Positions 1-6,611 are shown, counted from the first letter of the stretch. The stretch is DNA of 11,718 nt from CBFGTA01 sp965651595 (GCA_965651595.1 CBFGTA010000070.1:1-11718); one strand, 5' to 3'. The notes: generated by a model from the letters alone, not told the origin. Translations and numbers: made by a program.

Positions 1-926
1 TACACCTTGCCGATTTCGTCAAGAGTCTTCGGCTGACCATCGGTGAGCCCGAACCGCATGCTCACCACGCCCGCCTCACGCTCCGACAACGTCGCCAGCA
101 CCGACTCGAGCTGTTCCTGAAGCAGGGTGAAACTCACCGCGTCGCTGGGCACGATGGCTTCCGAGTCCTCGATGAGGTCGCCGAACTCGGAGTCACCATC
201 TTCTCCGAGCGGGGTGTGCAGGGAGATGGGTTCGCGGCCGTACTTCTGGACCTCGATCACCTTCTCCGGAGTCATGTCCAACTCCAGCGCGAGCTCCTCC
301 GGAGTCGGCTCACGACCCAAATCCTGCAACATCTGCCGCTGAACCCGCGACAACTTATTGATCACTTCCACCATATGCACAGGAATACGAATCGTCCGAG
401 CCTGATCGGCCATCGCCCGAGTGATGGCCTGACGAATCCACCACGTCGCATACGTCGAGAACTTATAGCCCTTCGTGTAGTCGAACTTTTCAACCGCACG
501 AATCAAACCCAGATTGCCTTCCTGAATCAAATCCAAGAACAGCATCCCCCGACCCGTGTACCGCTTCGCCAGCGACACCACCAAACGCAAGTTCGCTTCT
601 AACAGATGATCCTTCGCCCGCCGACCATCCTGAGCAATCCACTCCAAATCGGCCCGCAACTCGGGATCGTCAATCCCCTGCCCAAGCTTGTCCTCAGCGA
701 ACAAGCCCGCCTCAATCCGCTTCGCCAACTCCACCTCTTGCTCAGCGTTGAGCAACGGCACCTTGCCAATCTGCTTCAAATAATCCTTCACCGGATCCGC
801 AGTCGCCCCCGCCTGCGTCACCTGCTGCACCGGCTCATCCGTGTCATCCACATCCGACAACACCAAAACCTCGGGCGCCACCGCCGCAGCCTTCTTCACC
901 GGCGCAGCCTTACTCAACGCCGACAA
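1..926 (-). CDS. sigA: Primary RNA polymerase sigma factor (SigA/HrdB/RpoD type), C-terminus beyond the left edge
   Basis: This is the housekeeping sigma-70 subunit, which directs core RNA polymerase to -35/-10 promoters. Visible in order are a short Ala/Lys-rich leader, an acidic stretch, region 1.2 (DPVKDYLKQIGKVPLLNAE), region 2 with the core-binding DLIQEGNLGLIRAVEKFDY, the strand-opening and -10 segment YATWWIRQAITRA, region 3, the acidic 3.2 linker and the first part of region 4 (TLDEIGKV). The window ends before the -35 recognition helix. The start is unclear: an in-frame TAG lies at 939-941 and no ATG follows it. Candidates are TTG 926, TTG 917 (an AGGA lies about 10 nt upstream) and GTG 899 (AAGG lies 8 nt upstream). 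TTG 926 is used only as the outer limit. The long N-terminal extension of many actinobacterial SigA proteins is absent. Leucine codons are mostly TTG from about 300 to 926 but mostly CTC/CTG/CTT below 300, an unusual internal switch. Family assignment is certain; completeness and expression are not. Confidence 0.93.
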   Translation of the reverse strand, partial: MSALSKAAPVKKAAAVAPEVLVLSDVDDTDEPVQQVTQAGATADPVKDYLKQIGKVPLLNAEQEVELAKRIEAGLFAEDKLGQGIDDPELRADLEWIAQDGRRAKDHLLEANLRLVVSLAKRYTGRGMLFLDLIQEGNLGLIRAVEKFDYTKGYKFSTYATWWIRQAITRAMADQARTIRIPVHMVEVINKLSRVQRQMLQDLGREPTPEELALELDMTPEKVIEVQKYGREPISLHTPLGEDGDSEFGDLIEDSEAIVPSDAVSFTLLQEQLESVLATLSEREAGVVSMRFGLTDGQPKTLDEIGKV

Positions 927-938
927 ATCCTGCTCAAT

Positions 939-1730
939 CTAGAACTGCAACTCCCGCTCAAGTTGCTCGATTTCAGCTAGATCGTCGGGAATGTCGGATT
1001 CTGCCTCACATGAGGAGCCTAGGTCAAGGTACTCAGCATCGTTCTGGACATCGTCAAGGGCCCGGGTGAACCGAACCTTTGTGCGATCACCGGATTCGTG
1101 CCTCACCTCCGCGAGAACGACCCTGCTCGAGTCGTCGCCATCGTCATCGCCGTCGTCGTCGTCGTCCAAGGATGCGCCGAAGACCTCGCCATAGGTGAGC
1201 TCAATTTCGTTGAGCAAGCGGACGCCTTCGCCCCGGGCAATCGGTGAAACTGCGAGTTCCTCGACGATGGTGCTAGGGGTGGAATTCACGATGGTGACGT
1301 GCGCTCGTGCGAGTTCATTGAAGACTGGGATCAACGAGTCATGAATACCCTCGAGGCGGATGTCATCAACCACTTCGTGAAGAACGAACAGTCGCACCCA
1401 GACACCGGCATAGTCAATGAATGCTGCAGTCCGAGTGTGATCGAACGTGTCGATGGCTCGAACGAGGCCGCGCACACCAGCATCCACAACATCCTGCGGA
1501 TACGAGACGAGTTCGCGAAAGTCATCAATGACGGCTGAAACAACGACTGCGTAGTTCAACACCAGCTCGTTCCGCGCTGCTGCAGCATCCGCGACGACTC
1601 GCTCCATTCGTGCCAAAAATGATTCAACACCGGAACCATCTTGAAGCGCGCGGCGTGCCAATCGGCCAGCTTCCACTCGGCCGAAGAGTCCGGATTCAAT
1701 ATCTTCTGCCAACGGCACGTCAATGATCAT
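939..1730 (-). CDS. Acidic, degenerate sigma-70-like protein ('pseudo-sigma'), function unknown
   Basis: 263 residues, ATG start, weak G-rich ribosome site (GGCGGA). I know no named family for it, but it lines up by eye with the adjacent SigA. Residues 5-29 match region 1.2/2.1 (VPL..., RVEAGR for RIEAGL). Residues 52-131 match region 2 with no gap and roughly 20 identities in 80 positions, including GLVRAIDTFDHT for GLIRAVEKFDYT and YAGVWVR for YATWWIR. Residues 132-187 match region 3 (FNEL for INKL, EELA shared). Region 3.2 is replaced by an Asp run (189-200), and the last 60 residues do not resemble region 4. The first Trp of the melting dyad and the Gln/Thr that read the -10 element are lost, and many basic residues are now acidic. 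Promoter recognition is therefore unlikely, while the core-binding skeleton partly survives. It ends at TAG 939-941, in frame with SigA. It could be a decoy sigma, a former N-terminal part of SigA, or a decaying duplicate. Confidence 0.75.
   Translation of the reverse strand: MIIDVPLAEDIESGLFGRVEAGRLARRALQDGSGVESFLARMERVVADAAAARNELVLNYAVVVSAVIDDFRELVSYPQDVVDAGVRGLVRAIDTFDHTRTAAFIDYAGVWVRLFVLHEVVDDIRLEGIHDSLIPVFNELARAHVTIVNSTPSTIVEELAVSPIARGEGVRLLNEIELTYGEVFGASLDDDDDGDDDGDDSSRVVLAEVRHESGDRTKVRFTRALDDVQNDAEYLDLGSSCEAESDIPDDLAEIEQLERELQF
1131..1166 (-). repeat. GAC/GAT triplet tract encoding an Asp run
   Basis: Twelve consecutive codons on the minus strand encode ten Asp and two Gly. They are a run of GAC with GAT and GGC variants, and lie where an intact sigma factor carries its short acidic region 3.2 linker. 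Triplet units can slip without breaking the frame, so length may differ between strains. Confidence 0.7.
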
Positions 1731-1797
1731 GTTTCCGCCCCCGTCTTGTGGGTCGCCCCGTCAGCGACTGCTAATTGCCAGTTGGACATGAACTAAC

Positions 1798-1819
1798 AAT
1801 GTCCGAGGTGTCGGACATT
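1798..1819. promoter_or_regulatory. Perfect 9-bp inverted repeat, possible operator upstream of the pseudo-sigma gene
   Basis: Arms AATGTCCGA (1798-1806) and TCGGACATT (1811-1819) are exact reverse complements around GGTG. The element lies about 70 bp upstream of the ATG at 1730, and no run of T follows on either strand, so it looks more like a protein-binding site than a terminator. A third GGACAT occurs at 1784-1789, giving three half-site-like copies about 15 bp apart. The rest of the 187-bp gap (1731-1917) holds no gene I can support. A -35/-10 pair for the minus strand cannot be assigned with confidence. Confidence 0.5.
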
Positions 1820-1917
1820 TCGCCACTATCCCGACCGGTCCGCATCACCGACACGGGCGTCGCTGCCAACCGCCTCCGACGATTTCGGGATCCGGATTGC
1901 ACTGCTGGCATCTGGCG

Positions 1918-2886
1918 CTACTCAACGAGGCGAGTGACGGCTTGGCGGACGGCCACGCGAGTTGAACCGGTGAGCGAAACCGGAGGGTCGACGTCGATCC
2001 AGGTGCCGCCGTTGATCGAGAACTGGCCGTTCCAACGCACCGTGCAGGTGACCGGGGAGCGTCCGACGCGCGTGAAGGTGTGGTTCACGGTCGTGTTGGG
2101 CCATTCTCCGCCCGGACTGGTTGTCGTTCGGGTGGGCCCGTCGCTGCCGAACGACCACTCCCACTCGCCAGCCGCACGCAACCGGACGCTGAAACCCATG
2201 ATCAAATCGGTACGGTTAATTTCCGATGCAGAATTAGCAGAAAAGATCGTCGGCAACCCGGTGATGGCGCGTTCAGGCTGCCAGGTGATGCGCGGAGCAG
2301 TGGCCGCCTGAAACAGGCGGGTTCGAACCTCGGCGGCGACTTGTTCGGCCGTGACAGGCGCCTGCCCGCCTGCCAGGCACAACGACCGGTGGTAGACGTG
2401 GCGTCCGGCAGAAAGAGTGAACACCCCGTAGGCGGACCGTCCCGGTTCACATGACACCGTGATCACGCAGATTCCGCCCTGGTCAGCCTGACAAACTGGC
2501 AAAACGAGCCAGCGCTGTTCGCTGGCCGACGAAGGCGAGCGCGAAGGTTCAAACGGCTGACCCGGCGTGAGGAGGGTACCCGTTCCCGACCACCCGCCCT
2601 CTTCTGCGGCCCATTCCGGACTCGCGGCTGCTGCCGGGCCAACACAATGCCCGATGGCCGTCAAAGCGACAGCACAGCACACGGCAGTAGCAGCCCTTCG
2701 CGTCGATGCCACGGCGCTGCGGGGTGCGAGCGTGCTGCGCGCGGCGAATGGACTACGGTCGGCGAAATGGGCAACGCGGCGACGGGGTGCTGCCACAGCG
2801 CCAACCAACCGGCGCAACATTCCCGTCTGCGGCCTGGTCTGGCGTGATTCCCCCGTCGACCGCGCCCCGCGGGGCGTGATCGTCAT
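1918..2886 (-). CDS. Exported protein with C-terminal PKD-like domain
   Basis: Predicted secreted or surface-attached protein of 322 residues with no known enzymatic role. A hydrophobic signal segment lies at about 66-87 (AVCCAVALTAIGHCVGPAAA), with likely cleavage after AAA/AAS near residue 88. Before it is an Arg-rich stretch of about 60 residues, long for a signal peptide n-region, so the true start may be the ATG at 2820 (residue 23) or later. Neither start has a strong ribosome site. Residues 130-175 hold five cysteines, which could form disulfides outside the cell. Residues 200-310 (WEWSFGSDGP, then NTTVNHTFTR.G and SINGGTW) resemble the PKD-like tails of actinobacterial exported proteins: a turn with Gly/Asp, then VxHTF, then a closing beta strand. 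The next gene downstream on the strand is the pseudo-sigma gene, 187 bp away, so co-transcription is doubtful. Confidence 0.75.
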   Translation of the reverse strand: MTITPRGARSTGESRQTRPQTGMLRRLVGAVAAPRRRVAHFADRSPFAARSTLAPRSAVASTRRAATAVCCAVALTAIGHCVGPAAAASPEWAAEEGGWSGTGTLLTPGQPFEPSRSPSSASEQRWLVLPVCQADQGGICVITVSCEPGRSAYGVFTLSAGRHVYHRSLCLAGGQAPVTAEQVAAEVRTRLFQAATAPRITWQPERAITGLPTIFSANSASEINRTDLIMGFSVRLRAAGEWEWSFGSDGPTRTTTSPGGEWPNTTVNHTFTRVGRSPVTCTVRWNGQFSINGGTWIDVDPPVSLTGSTRVAVRQAVTRLVE

Positions 2887-2900
2887 GCGCTCAGTGTACG

Positions 2901-2956
2901 CCGGGCACCCACCATCAGGCTCAGCCCGGATTGCCTAGCCAGGCCACTGTGCTGGC
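2901..2956 (-). terminator. Two short hairpins after ppk2, possible weak terminator
   Basis: Just after the ppk2 stop, GCCAG (2938-2942) pairs with CTGGC (2952-2956), followed by a second stem CCGGGC (2901-2906)/GCCCGG (2924-2929) with a 17-nt loop. No T run follows, so factor-independent termination is uncertain. Together they fill most of the 71-bp gap before the start of the exported-protein gene. Confidence 0.3.
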
Positions 2957-2957
2957 G

Positions 2958-3734
2958 TTACATGCTGCCGGGGGTCTCCGGCGGTAGTTCGATTCCATGG
3001 TGCTGGAGGGCGCGCTCGATCTCGTAGACGACAGTCTCGAGCACTTTCACGCGCGCGTAACGCTTGTCGTCAGCCTCGACCAGAGTCCAGGGGGCGAAGC
3101 TACTGTCGGTCCGCTCGAGCATCTCGATGACAGCTTCTTCGTAGGCGGGCCGCTTCTCGCGGTTACGCCAGTCTTCGTCGGTGAGTTTCCAACGCTTGAG
3201 CGGTTCGTTCTGGCGAGCCTTGAATCGCTTCAACTGTTCGTCCGGTGAGGTATGCAGCCAGAATTTCATCAACAGCATGCCCTCGTCGGTGAGAGTCTGC
3301 TCGAAGTTGCGAATCTCCGAGTAGGCGCGGCGCCATTCATCCTCAGTGGCGAACCCTTCGACTCTTTCCACGAGTACGCGGCCGTACCAGGAGCGGTCGA
3401 AGATGGCCATTCCGCCCCACCCGGGCAGCTTCGTCCAAAATCGCGTCAGGAAGTGGTGACGCTTCTCGTCAGGCGTGGGGGCGGCAAACGTCGCCACCCG
3501 CACGTGGCGGGCGTCCATCGGCGTGACGAGCCGCTTGATGCAGCCGCCCTTGCCGCTGGCGTCCCAGCCTTCAAACAGGATCGCCACAGGCGGGCCCAAT
3601 CGGCCGGAGCCGTCGAAGATTCCACCCAAGACGAGCCGCAGATACAGCAGGCGCTCTTGCGCTTTGGCTACGCGCTCGGCTTCTTCCTTCTTACTCAGGC
3701 TGAGGGTGAGATCCAAATGATCGAGCATAGGCAT
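2958..3734 (-). CDS. ppk2: Polyphosphate kinase 2 family protein (short, single domain)
   Basis: PPK2 enzymes transfer phosphate between polyphosphate and nucleotides in the cytoplasm. This 258-residue form has a single kinase domain. Visible motifs are Walker A GWDASGKGG, the segment MDARHVRV, the Walker B region FDRSWYGRVLVERVEGF, and the lid region FKARQNEPLKRWKLTDEDW. The pattern GWDASGKGG...RVLVERVEGF is closer to the polyphosphate:AMP/ADP phosphotransferase branch than to the M. tuberculosis PPK2 type, but the substrate cannot be settled by eye. The frame is open to an ATG at 3791, but I prefer ATG 3734 (MPMLDHLDLTLS), which begins the conserved part; ATG 3728 is an alternative. No strong ribosome site is seen. 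It lies downstream of the DUF4192 gene on the same strand, with about 96 bp between this start and that gene's stop. Confidence 0.9.
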   Translation of the reverse strand: MPMLDHLDLTLSLSKKEEAERVAKAQERLLYLRLVLGGIFDGSGRLGPPVAILFEGWDASGKGGCIKRLVTPMDARHVRVATFAAPTPDEKRHHFLTRFWTKLPGWGGMAIFDRSWYGRVLVERVEGFATEDEWRRAYSEIRNFEQTLTDEGMLLMKFWLHTSPDEQLKRFKARQNEPLKRWKLTDEDWRNREKRPAYEEAVIEMLERTDSSFAPWTLVEADDKRYARVKVLETVVYEIERALQHHGIELPPETPGSM

Positions 3735-3830
3735 GGCTGCATGCTTGCACGTCTCGTCGGCCCATGCCCAACAAGTCGCCCGATGGGCCACTCACTCAGG
3801 CCACTGACTCGGGCCTTGAGCACGTGCCCT

Positions 3831-4901
3831 TCACTCCCGGGACATGGCCGGAGGACGCCCAGCACGCAGATCGCCGATGTCAACGGAACGGATTGCCTCG
3901 GTCCACACCGCGGCCGGGAGACCGCGATCGAGGGCCTTGATGACCAGGTTCGACAAGACGTTGCGGGGATCACACCCGACGGCATGGCCAGCAATGGCTC
4001 GGGCCAAGCCAGGGTGGCCCGACTGCCAGGCGACGACTGCCAGCACGCTGCCGAGGGCGGGTGAGGAGTTTCGCGGGCTGACCCGCAGCAGGTTGATAGC
4101 GCGTCGGATCTGACCGATGGCCGGCCCGTGGCCGCTTCCGTGGCTCAACCGCCACAACACCGGCTCGCGCACGCGTCGGTCTCCCAGCGCGACCACCCAC
4201 TGCCCGCCAGCCGCTGGCGGCGGCAGGCTGGCCCCGGGGTCAGTCAAGAACCGAACGATGGCGTCTTCGCACTCTTGCCGCTCGCTCGGCGATTCGGCCA
4301 CCAGTTCGCCGAACATGACCGCGTCAGCCCGTAACCATGCGTGCATCCGCCGCGACCAATCTGATCCCGTCAACTCATCATCGTTCGGGCTCGGCATCTG
4401 GCCGGGGGTCGCTCCTACGTCATCGGTCGGTGGAGTGATTGCTCCTTGGGACGATGTCAACGCCCTCGGGTGGGATGCGTCCGCCGCGTCCCACCACAGG
4501 CCCTGGCTCACCCAGCCGAGGATTTCAATCGTCACTCCGAAGCCCACTGCTGGCAGACAACTACCCATCAGCAGGGAACGGATCGACCCGGAGTTCATCT
4601 CGGTGAAGGCGACTATCGCTACGCGGCTGGCACCTGTCTGGCCCAAATCCTGGCACCACAGGGCGATATCGATGGACAGCCAATGAGCTGCTGCTTCGAA
4701 GCTGTCGGCCTGACCCGGCTCGGGTAGTGTAAAGAGGCCGATGTGGTCGGCCGACGGCTTGCCAGAGTCAATGGGCACGAGAGCGAGGTGTTGCTGAGGT
4801 AGCTTCCCGTGTACGGCGACGATGGCGTCGCAGAGGGAATCGACGGGGGATGTTGTGTGACGCACGGTGTGCGTGTGTGGGGTGGTCATGAAAGGCGACA
4901 A
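3831..4901 (-). CDS. DUF4192 family protein
   Basis: DUF4192 proteins are actinobacterial cytoplasmic proteins of unknown function, often found near sigA or DNA-related genes. The N-terminal half has the family-like core (ALVPID..., then SRVAIVAFTEM), a WW-containing segment before DAADASHP, and a variable middle. The C-terminal helical segment AVVAWQSGHPGLARAIAGHA..CDP...LVIKALDRGLPAAVW is the most diagnostic part, matching the helical tail that ends family members. The start is TTG 4901, preceded by AGGTG five bases upstream; an ATG at 4889 is the alternative but has no ribosome site. Length (356) fits the family. It is followed by ppk2 and preceded by panD, all on one strand with gaps under 100 bp, so a shared transcript is possible. 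Confidence 0.8.
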   Translation of the reverse strand: MSPFMTTPHTHTVRHTTSPVDSLCDAIVAVHGKLPQQHLALVPIDSGKPSADHIGLFTLPEPGQADSFEAAAHWLSIDIALWCQDLGQTGASRVAIVAFTEMNSGSIRSLLMGSCLPAVGFGVTIEILGWVSQGLWWDAADASHPRALTSSQGAITPPTDDVGATPGQMPSPNDDELTGSDWSRRMHAWLRADAVMFGELVAESPSERQECEDAIVRFLTDPGASLPPPAAGGQWVVALGDRRVREPVLWRLSHGSGHGPAIGQIRRAINLLRVSPRNSSPALGSVLAVVAWQSGHPGLARAIAGHAVGCDPRNVLSNLVIKALDRGLPAAVWTEAIRSVDIGDLRAGRPPAMSRE

Positions 4902-4981
4902 TGGTGCACCTGGTTGCGCGGTGCGGCGCGAACGCGGAATTCTGTGGATAGCGCCGGTGTGAACGGCACAGCGCTGCAGCG

Positions 4982-5434
4982 TTATCGACGAGCGGATTGC
5001 CCACGTACTGGACGCGACCCGAACCCGGCAGACGAATCACCGGACATGACCGCATGCATCGGGCCGCCCACGAGTTCGTGGGCAACGTCTTCGCTCACCG
5101 GCTGGTTGTGGCCGTCGACGTGAACGACTCGCGGCTGGTAGGTCAGTAGTTCCGCCTCGTCGAAGTCCGCGTAGGTGATGATGATGATCTTGTCGCCTGG
5201 GTGGACGAGGCGAGCGGCTGCACCGTTCAAACACACGTCGCCGGGCTGGCCTTCGATGGCGTAGGTTTCAAAACGAGCACCGTTGTCGATGTCGACGATC
5301 TGCACTTGCTCACCGACCAGAATGTCGGCGCGCTGCATGAGGTCGGGGTCGAGCGATATCGAACCCACATAATCGAGGTGCGCGTCTGTCACGGTTGCTC
5401 GATGAATCTTCGATTTCATCATTCGGCGCAGCAT
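4982..5434 (-). CDS. panD: Aspartate 1-decarboxylase precursor
   Basis: PanD makes beta-alanine from L-aspartate for pantothenate and coenzyme A synthesis. It is made as a proenzyme that cleaves itself between Gly24 and Ser25, leaving a pyruvoyl cofactor on the new N-terminus. Here the cleavage site is VGSISLD with G24-S25 exactly in place. Other family segments are seen: MMKSKIHRATVTDAHLDYVG, EQVQIVDIDNGARFETYAI, NGAAARLVHPGDKIIIITYA and TYQPRVVHVDGHNQPV. The ribosome site AAAGGA lies about 10 bases before the ATG. The protein is 150 residues. The conserved part ends near residue 115, and the remaining 35 residues (Gly/Ser/Arg-rich at the end) are an extension beyond the usual core. No panB or panC is in the window. 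Confidence 0.95.
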   Translation of the reverse strand: MLRRMMKSKIHRATVTDAHLDYVGSISLDPDLMQRADILVGEQVQIVDIDNGARFETYAIEGQPGDVCLNGAAARLVHPGDKIIIITYADFDEAELLTYQPRVVHVDGHNQPVSEDVAHELVGGPMHAVMSGDSSAGFGSRPVRGQSARR

Positions 5435-5480
5435 GGGAAGTCCGTCCTTTGTCTCGATGCCGGGCGGTCACCGTACCGTT

Positions 5481-5503
5481 CTAGGGTAACCGAAAAACCC
5501 TAG
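5481..5503. terminator. 7-bp hairpin overlapping a stop codon, between the 95-residue gene and panD
   Basis: CTAGGGT (5481-5487) and ACCCTAG (5497-5503) are exact inverted repeats around a 9-nt A-rich spacer. The TAG stop of the upstream small gene (5500-5502) is inside the right arm. No T run follows on the minus strand, so it may be a weak terminator, a folded mRNA end, or an operator for panD, whose start lies about 47 bp downstream. Confidence 0.4.
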
Positions 5504-5787
5504 GACGTTGATTTGAGGTAGCGGGTTGTTTGGTCGGCGATCGCGGTGACAATGTCGCTGGTATCAAACGACGCAGACCCTTCGATGACGGGGATGAAGT
5601 CGACAAGCATGCCGTCCCGCAGGATTTGGGCCTCGAGGCCAGCACCGGATCCGTCCCAGATCGCTTCGGCCCTAGTCGGAAGCTGGATCCTGATCGCAGC
5701 GGTCGACAAACCGGTGGGCTTGACGTGGGCGAAGATGTCTCGACGCTGAAGTTCGGCTACCACGGCCTCGGCCTGTGAAGTCAACAT
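5500..5787 (-). CDS. Small conserved-looking hypothetical protein (95 aa)
   Basis: I do not recognise a named domain. From ATG 5787 it encodes MLTSQAEAVVAELQRRDIF and continues with a predicted alpha-beta pattern: an N-terminal helix, strands around HVKPTG and AIRIQLP, then EAIWDGSGAGLEAQIL, DGMLVDFIPVIEG and a final helix to KSTS. It looks soluble and cytoplasmic, with no signal peptide, membrane segment or cysteine. The frame is open upstream to 5904, but the extra residues have odd composition and overlap an inverted repeat, so the shorter start is preferred. The ribosome site is poor (AGGG two bases from the ATG), and a near-leaderless message is possible. It precedes panD on the same strand, 65 bp away. 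I recall similar short proteins in other actinobacteria, but no function is offered. Confidence 0.65.
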   Translation of the reverse strand: MLTSQAEAVVAELQRRDIFAHVKPTGLSTAAIRIQLPTRAEAIWDGSGAGLEAQILRDGMLVDFIPVIEGSASFDTSDIVTAIADQTTRYLKSTS

Positions 5788-5797
5788 GACCCTAGTG

Positions 5798-5815
5798 TGA
5801 CAGTCGCACCTGTCA
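5798..5815. promoter_or_regulatory. Inverted repeat just upstream of the 95-aa gene, possible operator
   Basis: TGACAG (5798-5803) and CTGTCA (5810-5815) are exact inverted repeats around TCGCAC, ending 10 bp before the ATG at 5787. The position suits a repressor site over a promoter. No cognate regulator is identified. Confidence 0.45.
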
Positions 5816-5955
5816 GCTTCCGACAACGACACCGTCAACACGAGCACACCGGCGAGCCGTGAGGCCGCCCGCTCGGCCGGTACGTGGGGGAACGAACCGG
5901 CCAAGCGGGCGGAGTCTAGAACTGGCGGGAGGCGGGATCCACCGGTCGGCGTGAA

Positions 5956-6519
5956 CTAGGCGTCGGCGCGAATGGCGGACACCTCAATCTCGAGGACGAC
6001 TTTGTCGCCCACGAGCACTCCCCCGGCCTCGAGGGCCGCATTCCACGTGAGGCCGAAGTCCTTGCGGTTAACGGTCACTTTCCCTTCGAAACCGACGCGA
6101 TGGTTGCCGAACGGGTCGGTGGCCGCTCCCCCGAACTCGAGCGGCACTGTCACCGACTGAGTCACGCCCCTAACGGTCAGATCGCCGGTTAGTTCGAACT
6201 TGTCTTCGGAGACCTGGCGAACTGCGGTGGACACGAACGTGATCTCGGGGTGTTGTTCCATGTCGAAGAAGTCGTTGCTGCGCAGATGAGCGTCACGGTC
6301 GGCACTGTTGGTGTCGATGCTGTCGACCTTGATGGTCACGGCGACGCGAGAATCGCCCGGATTCGCTCCGTCGATCACTGCCTTACCCTCGAAGGTCTTG
6401 AAGGTGCCGCGCACCTTGGCAACCATGGCGTGCCGGGCGACAAACCCGATCCGCGAGTGGCTCGGATCAATCTCGTAGGTTCCGGTCAACTGCTGGTAGT
6501 CAGTAGTTGCTGTAGGCAT
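5956..6519 (-). CDS. YceI family lipocalin-like protein
   Basis: YceI proteins form a long eight-stranded barrel that holds polyprenoid or other lipid-like ligands and are often linked to stress or isoprenoid handling. This 187-residue protein fits the family throughout: GTYEIDPSHSRIGFVARHAM near the start, VRGTFKTFEGKA, RDAHLRSNDFFDMEQHPEITF in the middle, LTGDLTVRGVTQSVTVPLEF, then DPFGNHRVGFEGKVTVNRKDFGL and GVLVGDKVVLEIEV at the end. There is no signal peptide, so it is probably cytoplasmic. The start at ATG 6519 is well supported by AAGGAG six bases upstream; a longer frame to 6606 is less likely. It diverges from a marR gene with a 109-bp gap, an arrangement suggesting that the MarR protein controls it. 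Confidence 0.93.
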   Translation of the reverse strand: MPTATTDYQQLTGTYEIDPSHSRIGFVARHAMVAKVRGTFKTFEGKAVIDGANPGDSRVAVTIKVDSIDTNSADRDAHLRSNDFFDMEQHPEITFVSTAVRQVSEDKFELTGDLTVRGVTQSVTVPLEFGGAATDPFGNHRVGFEGKVTVNRKDFGLTWNAALEAGGVLVGDKVVLEIEVSAIRADA

Positions 6520-6581
6520 CTCGTCTCCTTGGTGTGTCAGACTGCTCGAATAGTTGTGGCAGGAAGCTCCATTGGCCTCCC

Positions 6582-6611
6582 TTGACCTCAACAACTTGCA
6601 TGACACATCAT
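6582..6611 (+). promoter_or_regulatory. Probable marR promoter with overlapping palindromes in the yceI-marR gap
   Basis: TTGACC (6582-6587) and CATCAT (6606-6611) are 18 bp apart and suit a -35/-10 pair for marR. Two small palindromes overlap them: TTGACCTCAA (6582-6591) over the -35, and ATGA/TCAT around CACA (6600-6611) over the -10. That is the expected place for MarR autorepression. No convincing yceI promoter was found on the other strand. Confidence 0.4.

Noticed and set aside
939..941. TAG as a reassigned sense codon (for example pyrrolysine)
   Set aside because: TAG ends the pseudo-sigma frame here, and TAG also ends other clear genes in the window (ccdA, marR, the His/Cys-rich gene) at expected lengths, so general reassignment is not supported.
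216..980. Two plus-strand open frames opposite sigA (216-602 and 606-980)
   Set aside because: The minus-strand sigma protein is unmistakable; these are shadows.
1131..1166. Triplet tract as a phase-variation switch
   Set aside because: Slippage by whole triplets keeps the frame, so it cannot turn the gene off; only length variation is possible.
1775..2311. 178-codon plus-strand open frame starting near the palindrome
   Set aside because: Lies mostly opposite the PKD-like exported-protein gene and shows no recognisable motifs; likely antisense shadow.
3252..4064. 270-codon plus-strand open frame opposite ppk2 and the DUF4192 gene
   Set aside because: It is a shadow frame: it crosses the gap between two well-supported minus-strand genes, has no family-like motifs and has the biased composition of antisense GC-rich DNA.
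5788..5904. N-terminal extension of the small gene upstream of panD
   Set aside because: The extra 39 residues look unlike coding sequence of the protein and overlap the TGACAG/CTGTCA repeat; the shorter start is simpler.
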